Part shown: positions 33,067-42,521 of the stretch, piece by piece | Layout: every line of letters begins with the position of its first letter | Position numbering within the stretch: the first letter of the stretch is position 1 | Assembly (NCBI GenBank): GCA_000688615.1 | Contig: JHVA01000001.1 | Location: 4,932,385 to 4,996,384 of the forward strand | Length of the DNA stretch: 64,000 bases | DNA from: Acidobacteriaceae bacterium KBS 146 | Lineage (GTDB): Bacteria > Acidobacteriota > Terriglobia > Terriglobales > Acidobacteriaceae | Direction: 5' to 3' | Position numbers and translations under genes: made by a program | Notes under the pieces: model-generated | Database searches by the model: none | What the model saw: only the letters and a program-made list of their open reading frames with translations | Told to the model about the DNA's origin: nothing

Positions 33067-33095
33067 TTGACCACCGAGATAGCCCTTGCTATAGT
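33067..33095 (+). promoter_or_regulatory. Sigma70-type promoter of the nrdAB operon
   Basis: TTGACC (33067-33072), 17-nt spacer, TATAGT (33090-33095). Transcription would begin near 33102, exactly at the 5' edge of the cobalamin riboswitch. Confidence 0.75.
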
Positions 33096-33102
33096 CGTTC
33101 TA

Positions 33103-33290
33103 CTTCATGGTGCTTTGATCCCTTGGGTCAAGGCTGAAAAGGGAAGCCGGTGAGATTCCGGCACTGCCCCGCAGCGGTAAGCAGGAACGAACGCTCCAGA
33201 AAATGGCACTGGCGAAAGCTGGGAAGCCGGAGCAAGTAGGTAGCCTGCAGAGTCCGAAGACCTGCCAGAAGGTCGTGCCAGATGGCACGA
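33103..33290 (+). ncRNA. Cobalamin (adenosylcobalamin-type) riboswitch before nrdAB
   Basis: The B12 aptamer is recognised from GGGAAGCCGGTGAGATTCCG followed by GCACTGCCCCGCAGCGGTAAG (33141-33181), the GGGAAGCCGGAG segment (33221-33232) and the closing B12 box GAAGACCTGCC (33256-33266). Just after it, a TCGTGCC/GGCACGA hairpin (33273-33290) and a CACCTTC/GAAGGTG hairpin (33299-33317) could form the expression platform ahead of the ribosome site. B12 would switch off the downstream class I reductase. Confidence 0.93.
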
Positions 33291-33380
33291 ATCTCACACA
33301 CCTTCGAGGGGAAGGTGCGGTGGTCGCGCCTTGTCCATGCGCCCCTCCCGCTCCCCCATTCGAAGCAGAAGGATATCTCA

Positions 33381-35777
33381 ATGGCGGCGCAGGCGACGTT
33401 GAATGGGCTTGATCCAAGTTTTTCTTCGACAGAGTCGATTCCACAGATGCAGGTGCGCAAGCGAAGCGGCGCGCTGGAGGCGGTGGATGTCAACAAGATC
33501 GTTCGCGCGGTGCAGCGACGTTGCCATGGGCTTCCGCATGTAGACGCTATACGCGTGGCGAGTAAGACCATCGGTGGACTCTTCGATGGAGCGACAACCC
33601 GCGAGCTGGACGCAATTTCGATCCAGACGGCAGCGGCGCTGATTGCCGAAGAGCCCGAATACTCGAGGCTAGCTGCACGACTGCTGCTTGCGACCATCGA
33701 GAAGGAGGTTGCAGGGCAGGATATCTATTCGTTTTCGCAGTCGGTGGGGATTGGCCGAACCGAGGGGCTGATCTCGAAAGGTATTGCGGAGTTTGTCAGC
33801 GCCAATGCACGCAAGCTGAACAGCGCGATCGACGATCGCCTGTCGGATCAATTTGAATACTTCGGGTTGCGTACAGTGTACGACCGCTATCTGTTGCGTC
33901 ACCCGATTACGCGGCAGGTGATCGAAACTCCCCAGTATTTTTTCATGCGGGTCTCGGCAGGGCTTTCAGTCCGAGTGAATGAAGCGATCGATTTTTACCG
34001 GCTGATGGCTTCGCATGACTATCTTCCGAGTTCACCGACGCTGTTTAACAGCGGAACCAAGCACTCGCAGATGTCGTCCTGCTATCTGCTGGATTCACCC
34101 AATGATTCGTTGGAATCCATCTACGACTCCTACAAACAGATTGCGCTGCTGTCGAAGTTTTCGGGAGGAATCGGGTTGGCGTTTCATCGGGTACGGTCGG
34201 AGGGATCGCTGATCCGAGCGACCAATGGACTATCGAACGGAATCGTCCCCTGGTTGCGTACGCTGGATGCCTCTGTGGCTGCGGTTAACCAGGGCGGCAA
34301 GCGCAAAGGAGCGTGCTGTGTGTACCTGGAGCCGTGGCACGCCGATGTCGAATCGTATCTGGAGATGCGGGATAACACTGGCGACCAGGCGCGTAGGACC
34401 TACAACCTCAATCTGGCGAACTGGATTCCTGATCTTTTTATGCGCCGTGTGGATGCTGACGGAGTGTGGTCGCTGTTTGACCCGAAGGTAGTTCCGCAGC
34501 TCCCTGATCTTTACGGGGAAGCATTCGATCGCGCGTACGAAGAGGCCGAGGCCCAGAAGAAATACGTGAGGCAGGTGAAGGCCAGAGATCTTTATGCACG
34601 CATGATGCGAACGCTTGCAGAAACCGGAAACGGTTGGATGGTCTTCAAAGATGCCTGCAATCTCAAGTGCAATCAGACGGGAAGACCGGAGAACGTCGTC
34701 CATCTGTCGAACCTTTGCACGGAGATTACGGAGGTGACTTCGTCGGCTGAGACGGCCGTGTGCAACCTGGGGTCTATCAATTTGTCCCGTCATGTGGCGG
34801 ATGGAGCTTTTGATTTCGAAAAGCTGGCAGACACTGTGCGTCAGGCAGTTCCAATGCTCGATCGCGTCATCGATATCAACTACTACCCTGTTTCGCAGGC
34901 AGCGGCCGCGAACAGCCGCTGGCGGCCGGTGGGATTGGGCGTGATGGGGCTGCAGGATGTCTTCTTTCAGCTGCGCATCCCTTTTGATTCTCCTGAGGCG
35001 ATGGCATTGTCGGCGAAGATTCAGGAAGAGATCTACTTTCATGCGCTGAGTGTTTCCTGCGATCTTGCGGAACGGAATGGGCCATACAGTGCCTTCAGTG
35101 AATCGCGTGCTGCTCAGGGGGAGCTCCAGTTTGATCTGTGGGATGTGAAACCGGAGACGCAAGCGCGCTGGGATCAGCTGCGCGAACGGATTCGAGCGTC
35201 GGGGCTGAGGAATTCGCTGATGATTGCGATTGCTCCGACGGCGACGATCGCTTCTATTGTGGGTTGCTATGAGTGCATCGAACCCCAGGTCTCAAACCTG
35301 TTTAAGAGAGAGACATTATCCGGCGAGTTCATGCAGATCAATCGCTACCTCGTCCTGGAGCTGAAGCGGTTGGGGCTTTGGTCGGAGGCGATGCGGACAC
35401 GCATCAAGCTGGCTGAGGGTTCGGTGCAGGCAATTGAAGAGATTCCCGAAGAGCTGCGGATGGTTTACCGGACAGTCTGGGAGATCCCGATGCGGTCGCT
35501 GATCGATATGGCCGCAGATCGCGGCGCCTATATTGACCAGAGCCAATCGCTGAACCTGTTTGCGGAATCGCCGAACATCGGCCGCTTGAGCTCGATGTAC
35601 ATGTATGCCTGGAAGCGAGGGATCAAGACGACGTACTACCTGCGTTCGCGTCCGGCCACAAAGATTGCAAAGACGACGGTGTCGGCGAACGCACGCGAGA
35701 AGAGTGCGACTTTGAGCGATACCGCAAAGATCGCATGCTCGCTCGACAACCCGGAAGTCTGTGAAGCCTGCCAATAA
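33381..35777 (+). CDS. nrdA: Class I ribonucleotide reductase, alpha subunit
   Basis: 798 residues from ATG 33381 with AGAAGGA 8 nt before it; the open frame extends back into the riboswitch but that part is not coding. An ATP-cone (about 20-115) indicates dATP control. Active-site residues: Cys234 (SSCYLL) and Cys461 (CNLGSINL) as the disulfide pair, and N-L-C-T-E with radical Cys446 and Glu448. The C-terminus ends VCEACQ, the swinging CxxC. It reduces ribonucleoside diphosphates with the NrdB partner. It lies under a cobalamin riboswitch, a known arrangement when a B12-dependent class II enzyme also exists. Confidence 0.94.
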   Translation: MAAQATLNGLDPSFSSTESIPQMQVRKRSGALEAVDVNKIVRAVQRRCHGLPHVDAIRVASKTIGGLFDGATTRELDAISIQTAAALIAEEPEYSRLAARLLLATIEKEVAGQDIYSFSQSVGIGRTEGLISKGIAEFVSANARKLNSAIDDRLSDQFEYFGLRTVYDRYLLRHPITRQVIETPQYFFMRVSAGLSVRVNEAIDFYRLMASHDYLPSSPTLFNSGTKHSQMSSCYLLDSPNDSLESIYDSYKQIALLSKFSGGIGLAFHRVRSEGSLIRATNGLSNGIVPWLRTLDASVAAVNQGGKRKGACCVYLEPWHADVESYLEMRDNTGDQARRTYNLNLANWIPDLFMRRVDADGVWSLFDPKVVPQLPDLYGEAFDRAYEEAEAQKKYVRQVKARDLYARMMRTLAETGNGWMVFKDACNLKCNQTGRPENVVHLSNLCTEITEVTSSAETAVCNLGSINLSRHVADGAFDFEKLADTVRQAVPMLDRVIDINYYPVSQAAAANSRWRPVGLGVMGLQDVFFQLRIPFDSPEAMALSAKIQEEIYFHALSVSCDLAERNGPYSAFSESRAAQGELQFDLWDVKPETQARWDQLRERIRASGLRNSLMIAIAPTATIASIVGCYECIEPQVSNLFKRETLSGEFMQINRYLVLELKRLGLWSEAMRTRIKLAEGSVQAIEEIPEELRMVYRTVWEIPMRSLIDMAADRGAYIDQSQSLNLFAESPNIGRLSSMYMYAWKRGIKTTYYLRSRPATKIAKTTVSANAREKSATLSDTAKIACSLDNPEVCEACQ

Positions 35778-35793
35778 CCTCAGGAGAATTTCG

Positions 35794-36813
35794 ATGTCTG
35801 CTGCAACACCCCACGCCATCCTCGATCCCGGTCTGTCCCTCACGCTCAGGCCCATGCGCTATCCCACGTTCTTTGAGATGTTCAAAGACGGCATCCGCAA
35901 TACCTGGACGGTGGAAGAGGTCGACTTTTCTACTGATCTGGTAGATCTTCGTTCGCGATTGACTCCTGCGGAGATCCATCTGATTCAGCGGCTGGTTGCG
36001 TTCTTTGCGACGGGAGACTCGATCGTCTCGAACAACCTTGTGCTGAACCTTTACAAGCACATCAACTCACCCGAAGCTCGCCTCTACTTATCGCGTCAGC
36101 TCTATGAAGAAGCGGTTCACGTCCAGTTCTATCTCACGCTGCTGGATAATTATGTGCCTGATCCGGATGCACGTGCAGCCGCGTTTGCTGCCGTGGAGAA
36201 CATTCCCTCTATTACAAAGAAGGCGCAGTTTTGCATGCGTTGGATGGATTCGGTTCAAGATCTCCATGAGCTTACGACCGTGCAGGAGCGGCGACAGTTT
36301 CTTTTGAACCTGATCTGTTTTGCAGGATGCATTGAGGGGCTGTTCTTTTTTGCGGCGTTTGCGTATGTTTACTTTCTTCGATCACGCGGACTGCTGAACG
36401 GTCTGGCATCCGGCACTAACTGGGTATTCCGGGACGAAAGCTGCCACCTCGAGTTTGCCTTCGAGGTCGTTAGCGTTGTGCGCTCAGAGGAGCCGGGGCT
36501 TTTTGATGCTTCGCTGGAAGCACAGATTGTCGAAATGATGAAGGATGCGGTCGAGTGCGAGCTGCAGTTTGCAGAGGATCTGCTGTCCGGCGGCGTCGCT
36601 GGCCTCTCGGTTCGCGAGATGCGGCAGTATCTGGAGTATGTGGCCGATTCACGTGTTCAGCGCCTGGGAATGGAGCCGATCTTCGGGTCGAGGAATCCAT
36701 TTGCTTTTATGGAGCTGCAGGACGTGCAGGAGCTGACGAACTTTTTTGAGAGGAGGGTGTCGGCCTATCAGGTTGCCGTGGCCGGTGAAGTGAGCTTTCA
36801 CGAAGACTTCTAA
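35794..36813 (+). CDS. nrdB: Class I ribonucleotide reductase, beta subunit
   Basis: 339 residues from ATG 35794 with AGGAG upstream, 16 bp after nrdA. Ferritin-like fold with diiron ligands Asp75 (TGDSIVSNN), Glu106 and His109 (YEEAVHVQFY), Glu181 (CIEGLFF), Glu215 and His218 (DESCH). Tyr113, four residues after the first His, is in the place of the radical tyrosine, so a tyrosyl-radical (not class Ic Phe) enzyme is likely. It makes the radical for NrdA. The sequence is of the short, divergent NrdB group. A second riboswitch follows downstream. Confidence 0.93.
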   Translation: MSAATPHAILDPGLSLTLRPMRYPTFFEMFKDGIRNTWTVEEVDFSTDLVDLRSRLTPAEIHLIQRLVAFFATGDSIVSNNLVLNLYKHINSPEARLYLSRQLYEEAVHVQFYLTLLDNYVPDPDARAAAFAAVENIPSITKKAQFCMRWMDSVQDLHELTTVQERRQFLLNLICFAGCIEGLFFFAAFAYVYFLRSRGLLNGLASGTNWVFRDESCHLEFAFEVVSVVRSEEPGLFDASLEAQIVEMMKDAVECELQFAEDLLSGGVAGLSVREMRQYLEYVADSRVQRLGMEPIFGSRNPFAFMELQDVQELTNFFERRVSAYQVAVAGEVSFHEDF

Positions 36814-36815
36814 AG

Positions 36816-36852
36816 TTGCATTCTGAGCAAGTAAAATTGCATTATGAGCAAG
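36816..36852. repeat. Two 16-bp direct repeats, 21-bp period
   Basis: TTGCATTCTGAGCAAG (36816-36831) and TTGCATTATGAGCAAG (36837-36852) differ at one base. The 21-bp period equals two helical turns. They start 3 bp after the nrdB stop, before the metE riboswitch. Confidence 0.7.
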
Positions 36853-36884
36853 CTTGTTTGTGGCTCAGGATGAAACCCACAACC

Positions 36885-37050
36885 TTGATGGTGTTCGACC
36901 ACGCGGTCGAACTTAATAGGGAAGCCGGTGAGATTCCGGCACTGCCCCGCAGCGGTAAGCAGGAACGAACGCTTCAGTTGGCACTGGCGAAGAGCTGGGA
37001 AGCCGAAGCAAGTAGGCAGCCTGCAAAGTCCGAAGACCTGCCATGAAGGC
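36885..37050 (+). ncRNA. Cobalamin riboswitch before metE
   Basis: The aptamer core GGGAAGCCGGTGAGATTCCG... to the B12 box GAAGACCTGCC (37032-37042) matches the first riboswitch almost base for base over about 130 nt. The stem GTTCGACC/GGTCGAAC (36893-36912) forms an upstream arm. It would repress B12-independent methionine synthase when cobalamin is present. An ATG lies directly after the box, but the real metE start is 37163. Confidence 0.93.
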
Positions 37051-37162
37051 CAACCGTTCACCGTCTCCGAGGGGAGAGGATGGCGAGGGCACGAGTGCAT
37101 ATTTTATTGACGGTGTCAGCATCTCCATCTCCTTTCGGAGCCATACCGGAAGGAGAAAGTTG

Positions 37163-39448
37163 ATGGAATTTCCAAAGGCAGGGAACCTTGGTTTCCCCCG
37201 CATCGGATTGAATCGCGAACTGAAGTTTGCTCTCGAGGGATACTGGAGCGGCAAACACGAGGAGGGGCATCTACTGGAGGTCGCACGCCAACTGCGTGCG
37301 ACGCATTGGGGACTGCAGCATGCGGCGGGAATCCTGAACCCGCCCTCGAACGACTTTTCCTTTTATGACCAGGTTTTGGATATGGCGGTTACGCTGGGCG
37401 CGATACCAAAGCGTTTTGGCCATAGCGGCGACAGCGTAAGCCTTTCTACATACTTTGCTATGGCACGAGGCGCTGCGGACGCGCCTGCAATGGAGATGAC
37501 GAAGTGGTTCGACACCAATTACCACTACGTGGTTCCGGAGTTCGAGCCGGGAATGCGGTATTCGCTGCTCTCGTCCAAGGCGGTGAAAGAATATGAAGAG
37601 GCTAGAGCCCTCGGCTTTGAGACAAGGCCGGTTCTAGTTGGGCCTGTGTCCTTTGTCCTTCTGGGAAAGCCGACGCACCCTGAGGTGAAGCGTGCGGACG
37701 TCCTGAAAGCAATCCTTCCCCTCTATACGACGTTGCTCCATCAGCTCAAGGTCGCGGGCACGGCGTGGGTGCAGATCGACGAGCCCTGTCTTTGTCTCGA
37801 TCTGGATGAGGAAGCGAAGCAACTTTATCGAGAGGCGTACAAGGAGCTTCGAGGAGAAGCAGGACCGAAGATCATGCTTGCGACTTACTTTGGAGAGCTT
37901 GGCGATAATCTGCCCCTCGCTCTCGAGCTTGGCGTTGATGGATTGCATGTTGACCTGGTGCGCGCGCCGCAGCAATGGCAGTCGCTTGTGAGCAGAGTGC
38001 CTGAACACATCATCCTGTCTCTGGGGCTGATCGATGGACGCAATATCTGGCGGTCCAACCTGGGTGCGGCAGCAGAGCTTGTACGCGACGCGGTCGTGCG
38101 GTTCGGCCCGAATCGAATCGAGGTCGCTCCCTCCTGCTCTCTCTTACATAGCCCGGTTGATCTGGATGCAGAACGTGTTCTGGATGAGGAGATCCGGTCA
38201 TGGATGTCGTTTGCAAAGCAGAAGCTTGAGGAGGTGTCACTGCTGACTCGCAGCATGGCGGCATCCGGAGAGTTCGCAAAGGCGCTCGAAGCCAATGAGA
38301 AGGTGCTTCAATCGCGGCGTTCTTCTCCGCGTATTCATCGGGAAGAGGTTGAGTTGCGCCTGGAGTCAGTAGATTCCCCCATGCTGTCGCGACGCAGCTC
38401 TTACACAGGGCGCAGGGGGATTCAGGAGCAGGCGCTTGGGCTGCCTCTGTTGCCAACCACGACGATTGGATCGTTTCCTCAAACGGCAGAGGTGCGCAAG
38501 ATGCGAGCGGCGTTTCGTTCCGGAAAGCTCGAAGCGGCGGATTACGAGCGGTTTGTCGAAGAAGAGACGGAACGGTGTATTCGCTTTCAGGAGAAGGCCG
38601 GGATCGATGTGCTGGTCCATGGAGAGTTTGAACGCAATGACATGGTGGAATACTTTGGTGAGCAGCTGGAGGGGTTTGTCTTTACCGACAATGGCTGGGT
38701 TCAGGGCTACGGTTCGCGTTGCGTGAAACCTCCGGTCATCTTCGGTGATGTCTTTCGAATCAAGCCAATGACGGTGCGCTGGTCCACGTTTGCGCAATCC
38801 CTGACGAAGTCATTAGTAAAGGGCATGCTGACGGGGCCGGTGACGATTCTGCAGTGGTCGTTTGTGAGGGATGATCAATCGCGCTCGCAGACTTGCCGCC
38901 AGATTGCGTTGGCGATTCGCGATGAGGTCAGAGATCTGGAGACTGCCGGAATCAAGGTGATTCAGATAGACGAACCAGCGATTCGCGAAGGGCTTCCCCT
39001 GCGACGTTCGGACTGGCCGGTATATCTGGCGTGGAGTGTGGATGCGTTTCGTCTGGCTTCGTCTGGAGTCGACGACGCCACGCAGATTCACACACACATG
39101 TGCTATTCGGAGTTCAACGACATCATGGACGCGATTATCCGGATGGATGCGGATGTGATCTCGATCGAATGCTCGCGATCCCGGATGGAGCTTCTCGATG
39201 CCTTCCATGAGAAACGTTATCCCAACGAGATCGGGCCGGGGATCTACGACATCCATTCGCCGCGAGTGCCTTCGGAGGGAGAAATGAGGAGTTTGCTGGA
39301 GAAGGCGCTGGCGGTGATATCACCGCGTCAGTTGTGGATTAATCCTGACTGTGGATTGAAGACCCGAGGATGGAAAGAGGTGGGAGAGGCCCTCGCAGCC
39401 ATGGTTCACACTGCGAAACGCGCTCGTGCGTCAGTTGTTGCTGGTTAG
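37163..39448 (+). CDS. metE: Cobalamin-independent methionine synthase
   Basis: 761 residues from ATG 37163 with AAGGAGAAAG upstream; starts further 5' fall in the riboswitch. It transfers the methyl group from methyl-THF polyglutamate to homocysteine. The N-terminal half (LGFPRIGLNRELKFALE) and the catalytic C-terminal half (LPTTTIGSFPQT, IDVLVHGEFERNDMVEYF, GPVTILQWSF) are complete. Zinc ligands are in HTHMCYSEF (His, Cys), SIECSRS region (Glu) and NPDCGLKTR (Cys). Length is normal. Control by the cobalamin riboswitch makes biochemical sense. A terminator follows. Confidence 0.95.
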   Translation: MEFPKAGNLGFPRIGLNRELKFALEGYWSGKHEEGHLLEVARQLRATHWGLQHAAGILNPPSNDFSFYDQVLDMAVTLGAIPKRFGHSGDSVSLSTYFAMARGAADAPAMEMTKWFDTNYHYVVPEFEPGMRYSLLSSKAVKEYEEARALGFETRPVLVGPVSFVLLGKPTHPEVKRADVLKAILPLYTTLLHQLKVAGTAWVQIDEPCLCLDLDEEAKQLYREAYKELRGEAGPKIMLATYFGELGDNLPLALELGVDGLHVDLVRAPQQWQSLVSRVPEHIILSLGLIDGRNIWRSNLGAAAELVRDAVVRFGPNRIEVAPSCSLLHSPVDLDAERVLDEEIRSWMSFAKQKLEEVSLLTRSMAASGEFAKALEANEKVLQSRRSSPRIHREEVELRLESVDSPMLSRRSSYTGRRGIQEQALGLPLLPTTTIGSFPQTAEVRKMRAAFRSGKLEAADYERFVEEETERCIRFQEKAGIDVLVHGEFERNDMVEYFGEQLEGFVFTDNGWVQGYGSRCVKPPVIFGDVFRIKPMTVRWSTFAQSLTKSLVKGMLTGPVTILQWSFVRDDQSRSQTCRQIALAIRDEVRDLETAGIKVIQIDEPAIREGLPLRRSDWPVYLAWSVDAFRLASSGVDDATQIHTHMCYSEFNDIMDAIIRMDADVISIECSRSRMELLDAFHEKRYPNEIGPGIYDIHSPRVPSEGEMRSLLEKALAVISPRQLWINPDCGLKTRGWKEVGEALAAMVHTAKRARASVVAG

Positions 39449-39459
39449 CAAAGCATGAT

Positions 39460-39508
39460 GGCCCGGCTATCCTGTCGCGAGTCGGGATAGCCGGGCCAAT
39501 TTGTTTTG
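39460..39508 (+). terminator. Intrinsic terminator of metE
   Basis: Perfect 13-bp stem (39460-39472 with 39485-39497, 12-nt loop) followed by AATTTGTTTTG. It begins 12 bp after the metE stop. Confidence 0.8.
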
Positions 39509-39620
39509 AGCGAGCACTATGAGAGGTGCGGAACACAAAGCTCCGGCTGTGCTGTCATAATGATCAGACTCACGGGCGATCACACATCGCCACTTATTCC
39601 GGTTAACTGCAAGAGAGATC

Positions 39621-41921
39621 ATGGCGAAGATTGTTCTGTTTTTCCTGACCGTCGTCTTTGTTTCCAATTTTTCGTACGCGCAAAACGTCGAAGATCTGGT
39701 TCATCCGCTTGTAGGTACGGAACGCGAAGGGCAGACCTACCCCGCCGTGGGCGTTCCGTTCGGCATGACGAACTGGACCCCGCAGACGCGCGCCGGAGAG
39801 ATCAAGTGCATTGCGCCGTACTACTTTACCGATGCAAAGATTCAGGGATTCCGCGGATCTCATTTTCTCAGCGGGAGCTGTGTGCCTGACTATGGAAGCC
39901 TCACCATCATGCCGGGTGTCGGAGATCTACACACTGAGGCGGTGGAAAGGTCGTCGGGTTTCGACAGGAGTTCGGAAAAGGCCAGCCCGTATGAGTACAG
40001 CGTTGATCTGCGGGATTCTCACATTGCGGCGCAGATCACAGGAGCGGAGCGCTCCGGCATGATGGCATTCGGGTTTCAGCAGGGAGCTCAACGAAGCTGG
40101 ATTGTTATCGAGAATAATTCGCGAGGTGGCGAGGGCTGGGTGCGTGTCGATCCAGCAAGGCGGGAGATCACGGCCAAGGTTCCGGTGCGGCGCGAGTATG
40201 CGGGCAGCGGCAAGCTGGCTGGCTTCAGCGCGTATTTCGTCGTCGAGTTCGACCATGCGATTACCTCAAGCGGAACCTGGGTTGGGGACAAATCGACCGC
40301 TGGAGGGAACACGCAGGAAGGAGATGGCAAAGCTCCGGGCGTGATTACCGTGCCCGCGGTGATGACCTCGACGGGGGGAGCATCTGCCGCCTCGGGCCGC
40401 GTTCCTGCTGCGAATCCACGTGGCGGCTTTGGGACTTATATCGAGCTGGGTACAGTTCGCAGTGGAGAGACGGTTAAGGTTCGGATCGGAAGCTCGTTTG
40501 TGAGTGTGGAGGAGGCTCGGAAGAATCTCTCCAGCGAGATTCCGAACTGGAACTACGACGCCGTCCGTGAGAAAGCACGTCTGCAATGGCACGACCAGTT
40601 GGGCAAGATCGAAGTTCAGGGAAGCTCGCCGGAGCGAACGGTCTTTTATACCGCTCTGTATCACGCGCTGCTGGCGCCGCGAATCTATAGCGACGTTGAC
40701 GGAACATATCCTCGCTTTGCGGGGCATGGAGAAGTTGAGCAATCGACAAAGGGTGTGGTCTATGACGACTTCTCGCTGTGGGATATCTTTCGCGCACAGC
40801 TTCCCCTGCTGACGATTCTTGACCCCTCAAGGGATGCCGAGATGATGCAATCCCTTGTCCTCAAAGGAAACCAGGGCGGCTTTCTTCCGATATTTCCGGC
40901 ATGGAACAGCTACACGTCCGAGATGGTTGGAGATCACGCGATAGTCGCCATGATCGATGCCTACAACAAAGGCATCCGTGGCTTCAATTTTGCGAGGGCC
41001 TATGAGCTGATGCGCAAGAATGCGACAGAGATCCCGGCTTCGCGGGAAGAGTATCTCGATGGCAAGGGACGCCGCGGGATGGTGTCGTATCTGAAATACG
41101 GATATGTTCCTCTGGAAGATCATATCGATGACGCCTTCCATAAAAACGAGCAGGTCTCGCGAACCCTGGAATATGCCTACGACGATGCCATGCTCGGGAT
41201 GTTTGCCGGCGAGCTGGGGCACAAAGAGGATGAGAAGCTGTTTCGCGGCCGGGGTGAAAACTGGAGGAAGGTCGTCGATCCGCAGACCGGGTTTGCTCGT
41301 GGAAGGCACGCCGATGGAACTTGGGTGACGCCGTTCGATCCTGCGGGGAAGTACACGTGGATTACTGAGGGATTGCCCTGGCAGTACACGTTTTTCGTGC
41401 CGCAGAATGTGCAGGGGCTTATCAATCTCGAGGGCGGGAAGGAAAAGTTCACAGCAAAGCTGGATGAGCTTTTCAACAAACACTATTACGACCACGGCAA
41501 TGAGCCGAGCCATCATATTGCCTATCTTTACGACGCGGCAGGGGCACCGTCGAAGACGCAGCGGCAGGTGCGGATGCTGATGAAATCGGAATATAAAGAT
41601 GGTCCTGGCGGCCTAGCCGGAAACGACGATGCGGGACAGATGAGCGCATGGTATGTCCTGAGCTCGCTGGGGTGGTATGAGGTCTGTCCGGGAATCCCGG
41701 AGTTCTGGATTGGATCGCCGGGGTTCGATCATGCTCGTCTTCACCTGCCGGGCGGCAAGACATTACAAATTGTTGCCACTGGAGCCGAATCCGGAAAAGT
41801 TTACGTCCGTTCGGTCTCATTCAATGGCAAGAAGATCGACAACTGGAAGCTGCCCTATTCCGAGCTGATGAAGGGCGGGGAGCTGCGCTACACGATGAGC
41901 GACACAGCATCCAGCGAGTGA
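39621..41921 (+). CDS. Secreted GH92 alpha-mannosidase
   Basis: 766 residues with a signal peptide (FFLTVVFVSNFSYAQ). GH92 members are calcium-dependent exo-alpha-mannosidases. Characteristic parts: VEDLVHPLVGTEREGQTYPAVGVPFGMTNWTPQT, GFRGSHFLSG, the DDFSLWDIFRAQLPL helix-barrel segment, GNEPSHHIAYLYDAAG, and GNDDAGQMSAWYVLSSLGWYEVCPG with the acidic catalytic residues. The linkage preference cannot be assigned. It would act with the GH38 enzyme on mannose-rich glycans in the periplasm. Confidence 0.93.
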   Translation: MAKIVLFFLTVVFVSNFSYAQNVEDLVHPLVGTEREGQTYPAVGVPFGMTNWTPQTRAGEIKCIAPYYFTDAKIQGFRGSHFLSGSCVPDYGSLTIMPGVGDLHTEAVERSSGFDRSSEKASPYEYSVDLRDSHIAAQITGAERSGMMAFGFQQGAQRSWIVIENNSRGGEGWVRVDPARREITAKVPVRREYAGSGKLAGFSAYFVVEFDHAITSSGTWVGDKSTAGGNTQEGDGKAPGVITVPAVMTSTGGASAASGRVPAANPRGGFGTYIELGTVRSGETVKVRIGSSFVSVEEARKNLSSEIPNWNYDAVREKARLQWHDQLGKIEVQGSSPERTVFYTALYHALLAPRIYSDVDGTYPRFAGHGEVEQSTKGVVYDDFSLWDIFRAQLPLLTILDPSRDAEMMQSLVLKGNQGGFLPIFPAWNSYTSEMVGDHAIVAMIDAYNKGIRGFNFARAYELMRKNATEIPASREEYLDGKGRRGMVSYLKYGYVPLEDHIDDAFHKNEQVSRTLEYAYDDAMLGMFAGELGHKEDEKLFRGRGENWRKVVDPQTGFARGRHADGTWVTPFDPAGKYTWITEGLPWQYTFFVPQNVQGLINLEGGKEKFTAKLDELFNKHYYDHGNEPSHHIAYLYDAAGAPSKTQRQVRMLMKSEYKDGPGGLAGNDDAGQMSAWYVLSSLGWYEVCPGIPEFWIGSPGFDHARLHLPGGKTLQIVATGAESGKVYVRSVSFNGKKIDNWKLPYSELMKGGELRYTMSDTASSE

Positions 41922-42105
41922 GAGGGGATTAAAGTTCCTGCTGGAATGAATCGTGCGCACATCGCACGAAAGGCAGCTTCCTTTCCGGCCAAATGCCAGG
42001 GTTGCGGAGCATGTGATATACAGTTTTTGTAGGAAATACTGCAAGTCTGCCATCCGCAGAAAAACTGAGTGATCGTTAACTTCATTCAATGAGGGTCTGG
42101 AGAGC

Positions 42106-42459
42106 ATGAGGAGAGAGTGTCGACGTATTGGCATCAGATTGTTGACCGCAGCGGCGCTGCTGGCGTTTGGCCTTTCGACCCAAGGCGCACTGGCGCAGGA
42201 CCACGGGGGCGCGACTGAGGCTTCAAAGACCCTCTTCGGTTCCCGATGCGCGATGTGTCACGGAGCGGACGGTCACGGGTCGGAGATGGGCAAGTCGCTC
42301 AAAGTCAAGGACCTTACTTCGAAGGAAGTCCAGTCACAGTCCGACGCAGAACTTGAGCACGTCATCGCCGAAGGAAAAAACAATATGCCTCCCTTCAAGG
42401 ACTCCTTGAAAAAAGAGGAGATCTCCGGCGTAGTCCAGTATCTGCGCACCCTGAAATAG
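42106..42459 (+). CDS. Small monohaem cytochrome c
   Basis: 117 residues with a signal peptide cut near GALAQ. One haem site, CAMCH (Cys48, Cys51, His52), in a class I cytochrome c/cytochrome c553-like domain, with GKNNMPPFKDSLKKEEISGVVQYLRTL carrying the axial Met. It is periplasmic and transfers electrons. It lies 62 bp before a dihaem cytochrome gene, so a shared electron path is plausible. Confidence 0.88.
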   Translation: MRRECRRIGIRLLTAAALLAFGLSTQGALAQDHGGATEASKTLFGSRCAMCHGADGHGSEMGKSLKVKDLTSKEVQSQSDAELEHVIAEGKNNMPPFKDSLKKEEISGVVQYLRTLK

Positions 42460-42521
42460 ATTGATTCAAATGAGGTGAATGGGTCCGTTACGAGCGGATC
42501 CTTCACAGCGTTACGGAGCCT

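Noticed and set aside
33128..33697. Open frames antisense to the first cobalamin riboswitch that share peptides with frames antisense to the second (36810-37100)
   Set aside because: The shared peptides come only from the conserved aptamer sequence; both frames run against the RNA and against nrdA or metE. They are not genes.
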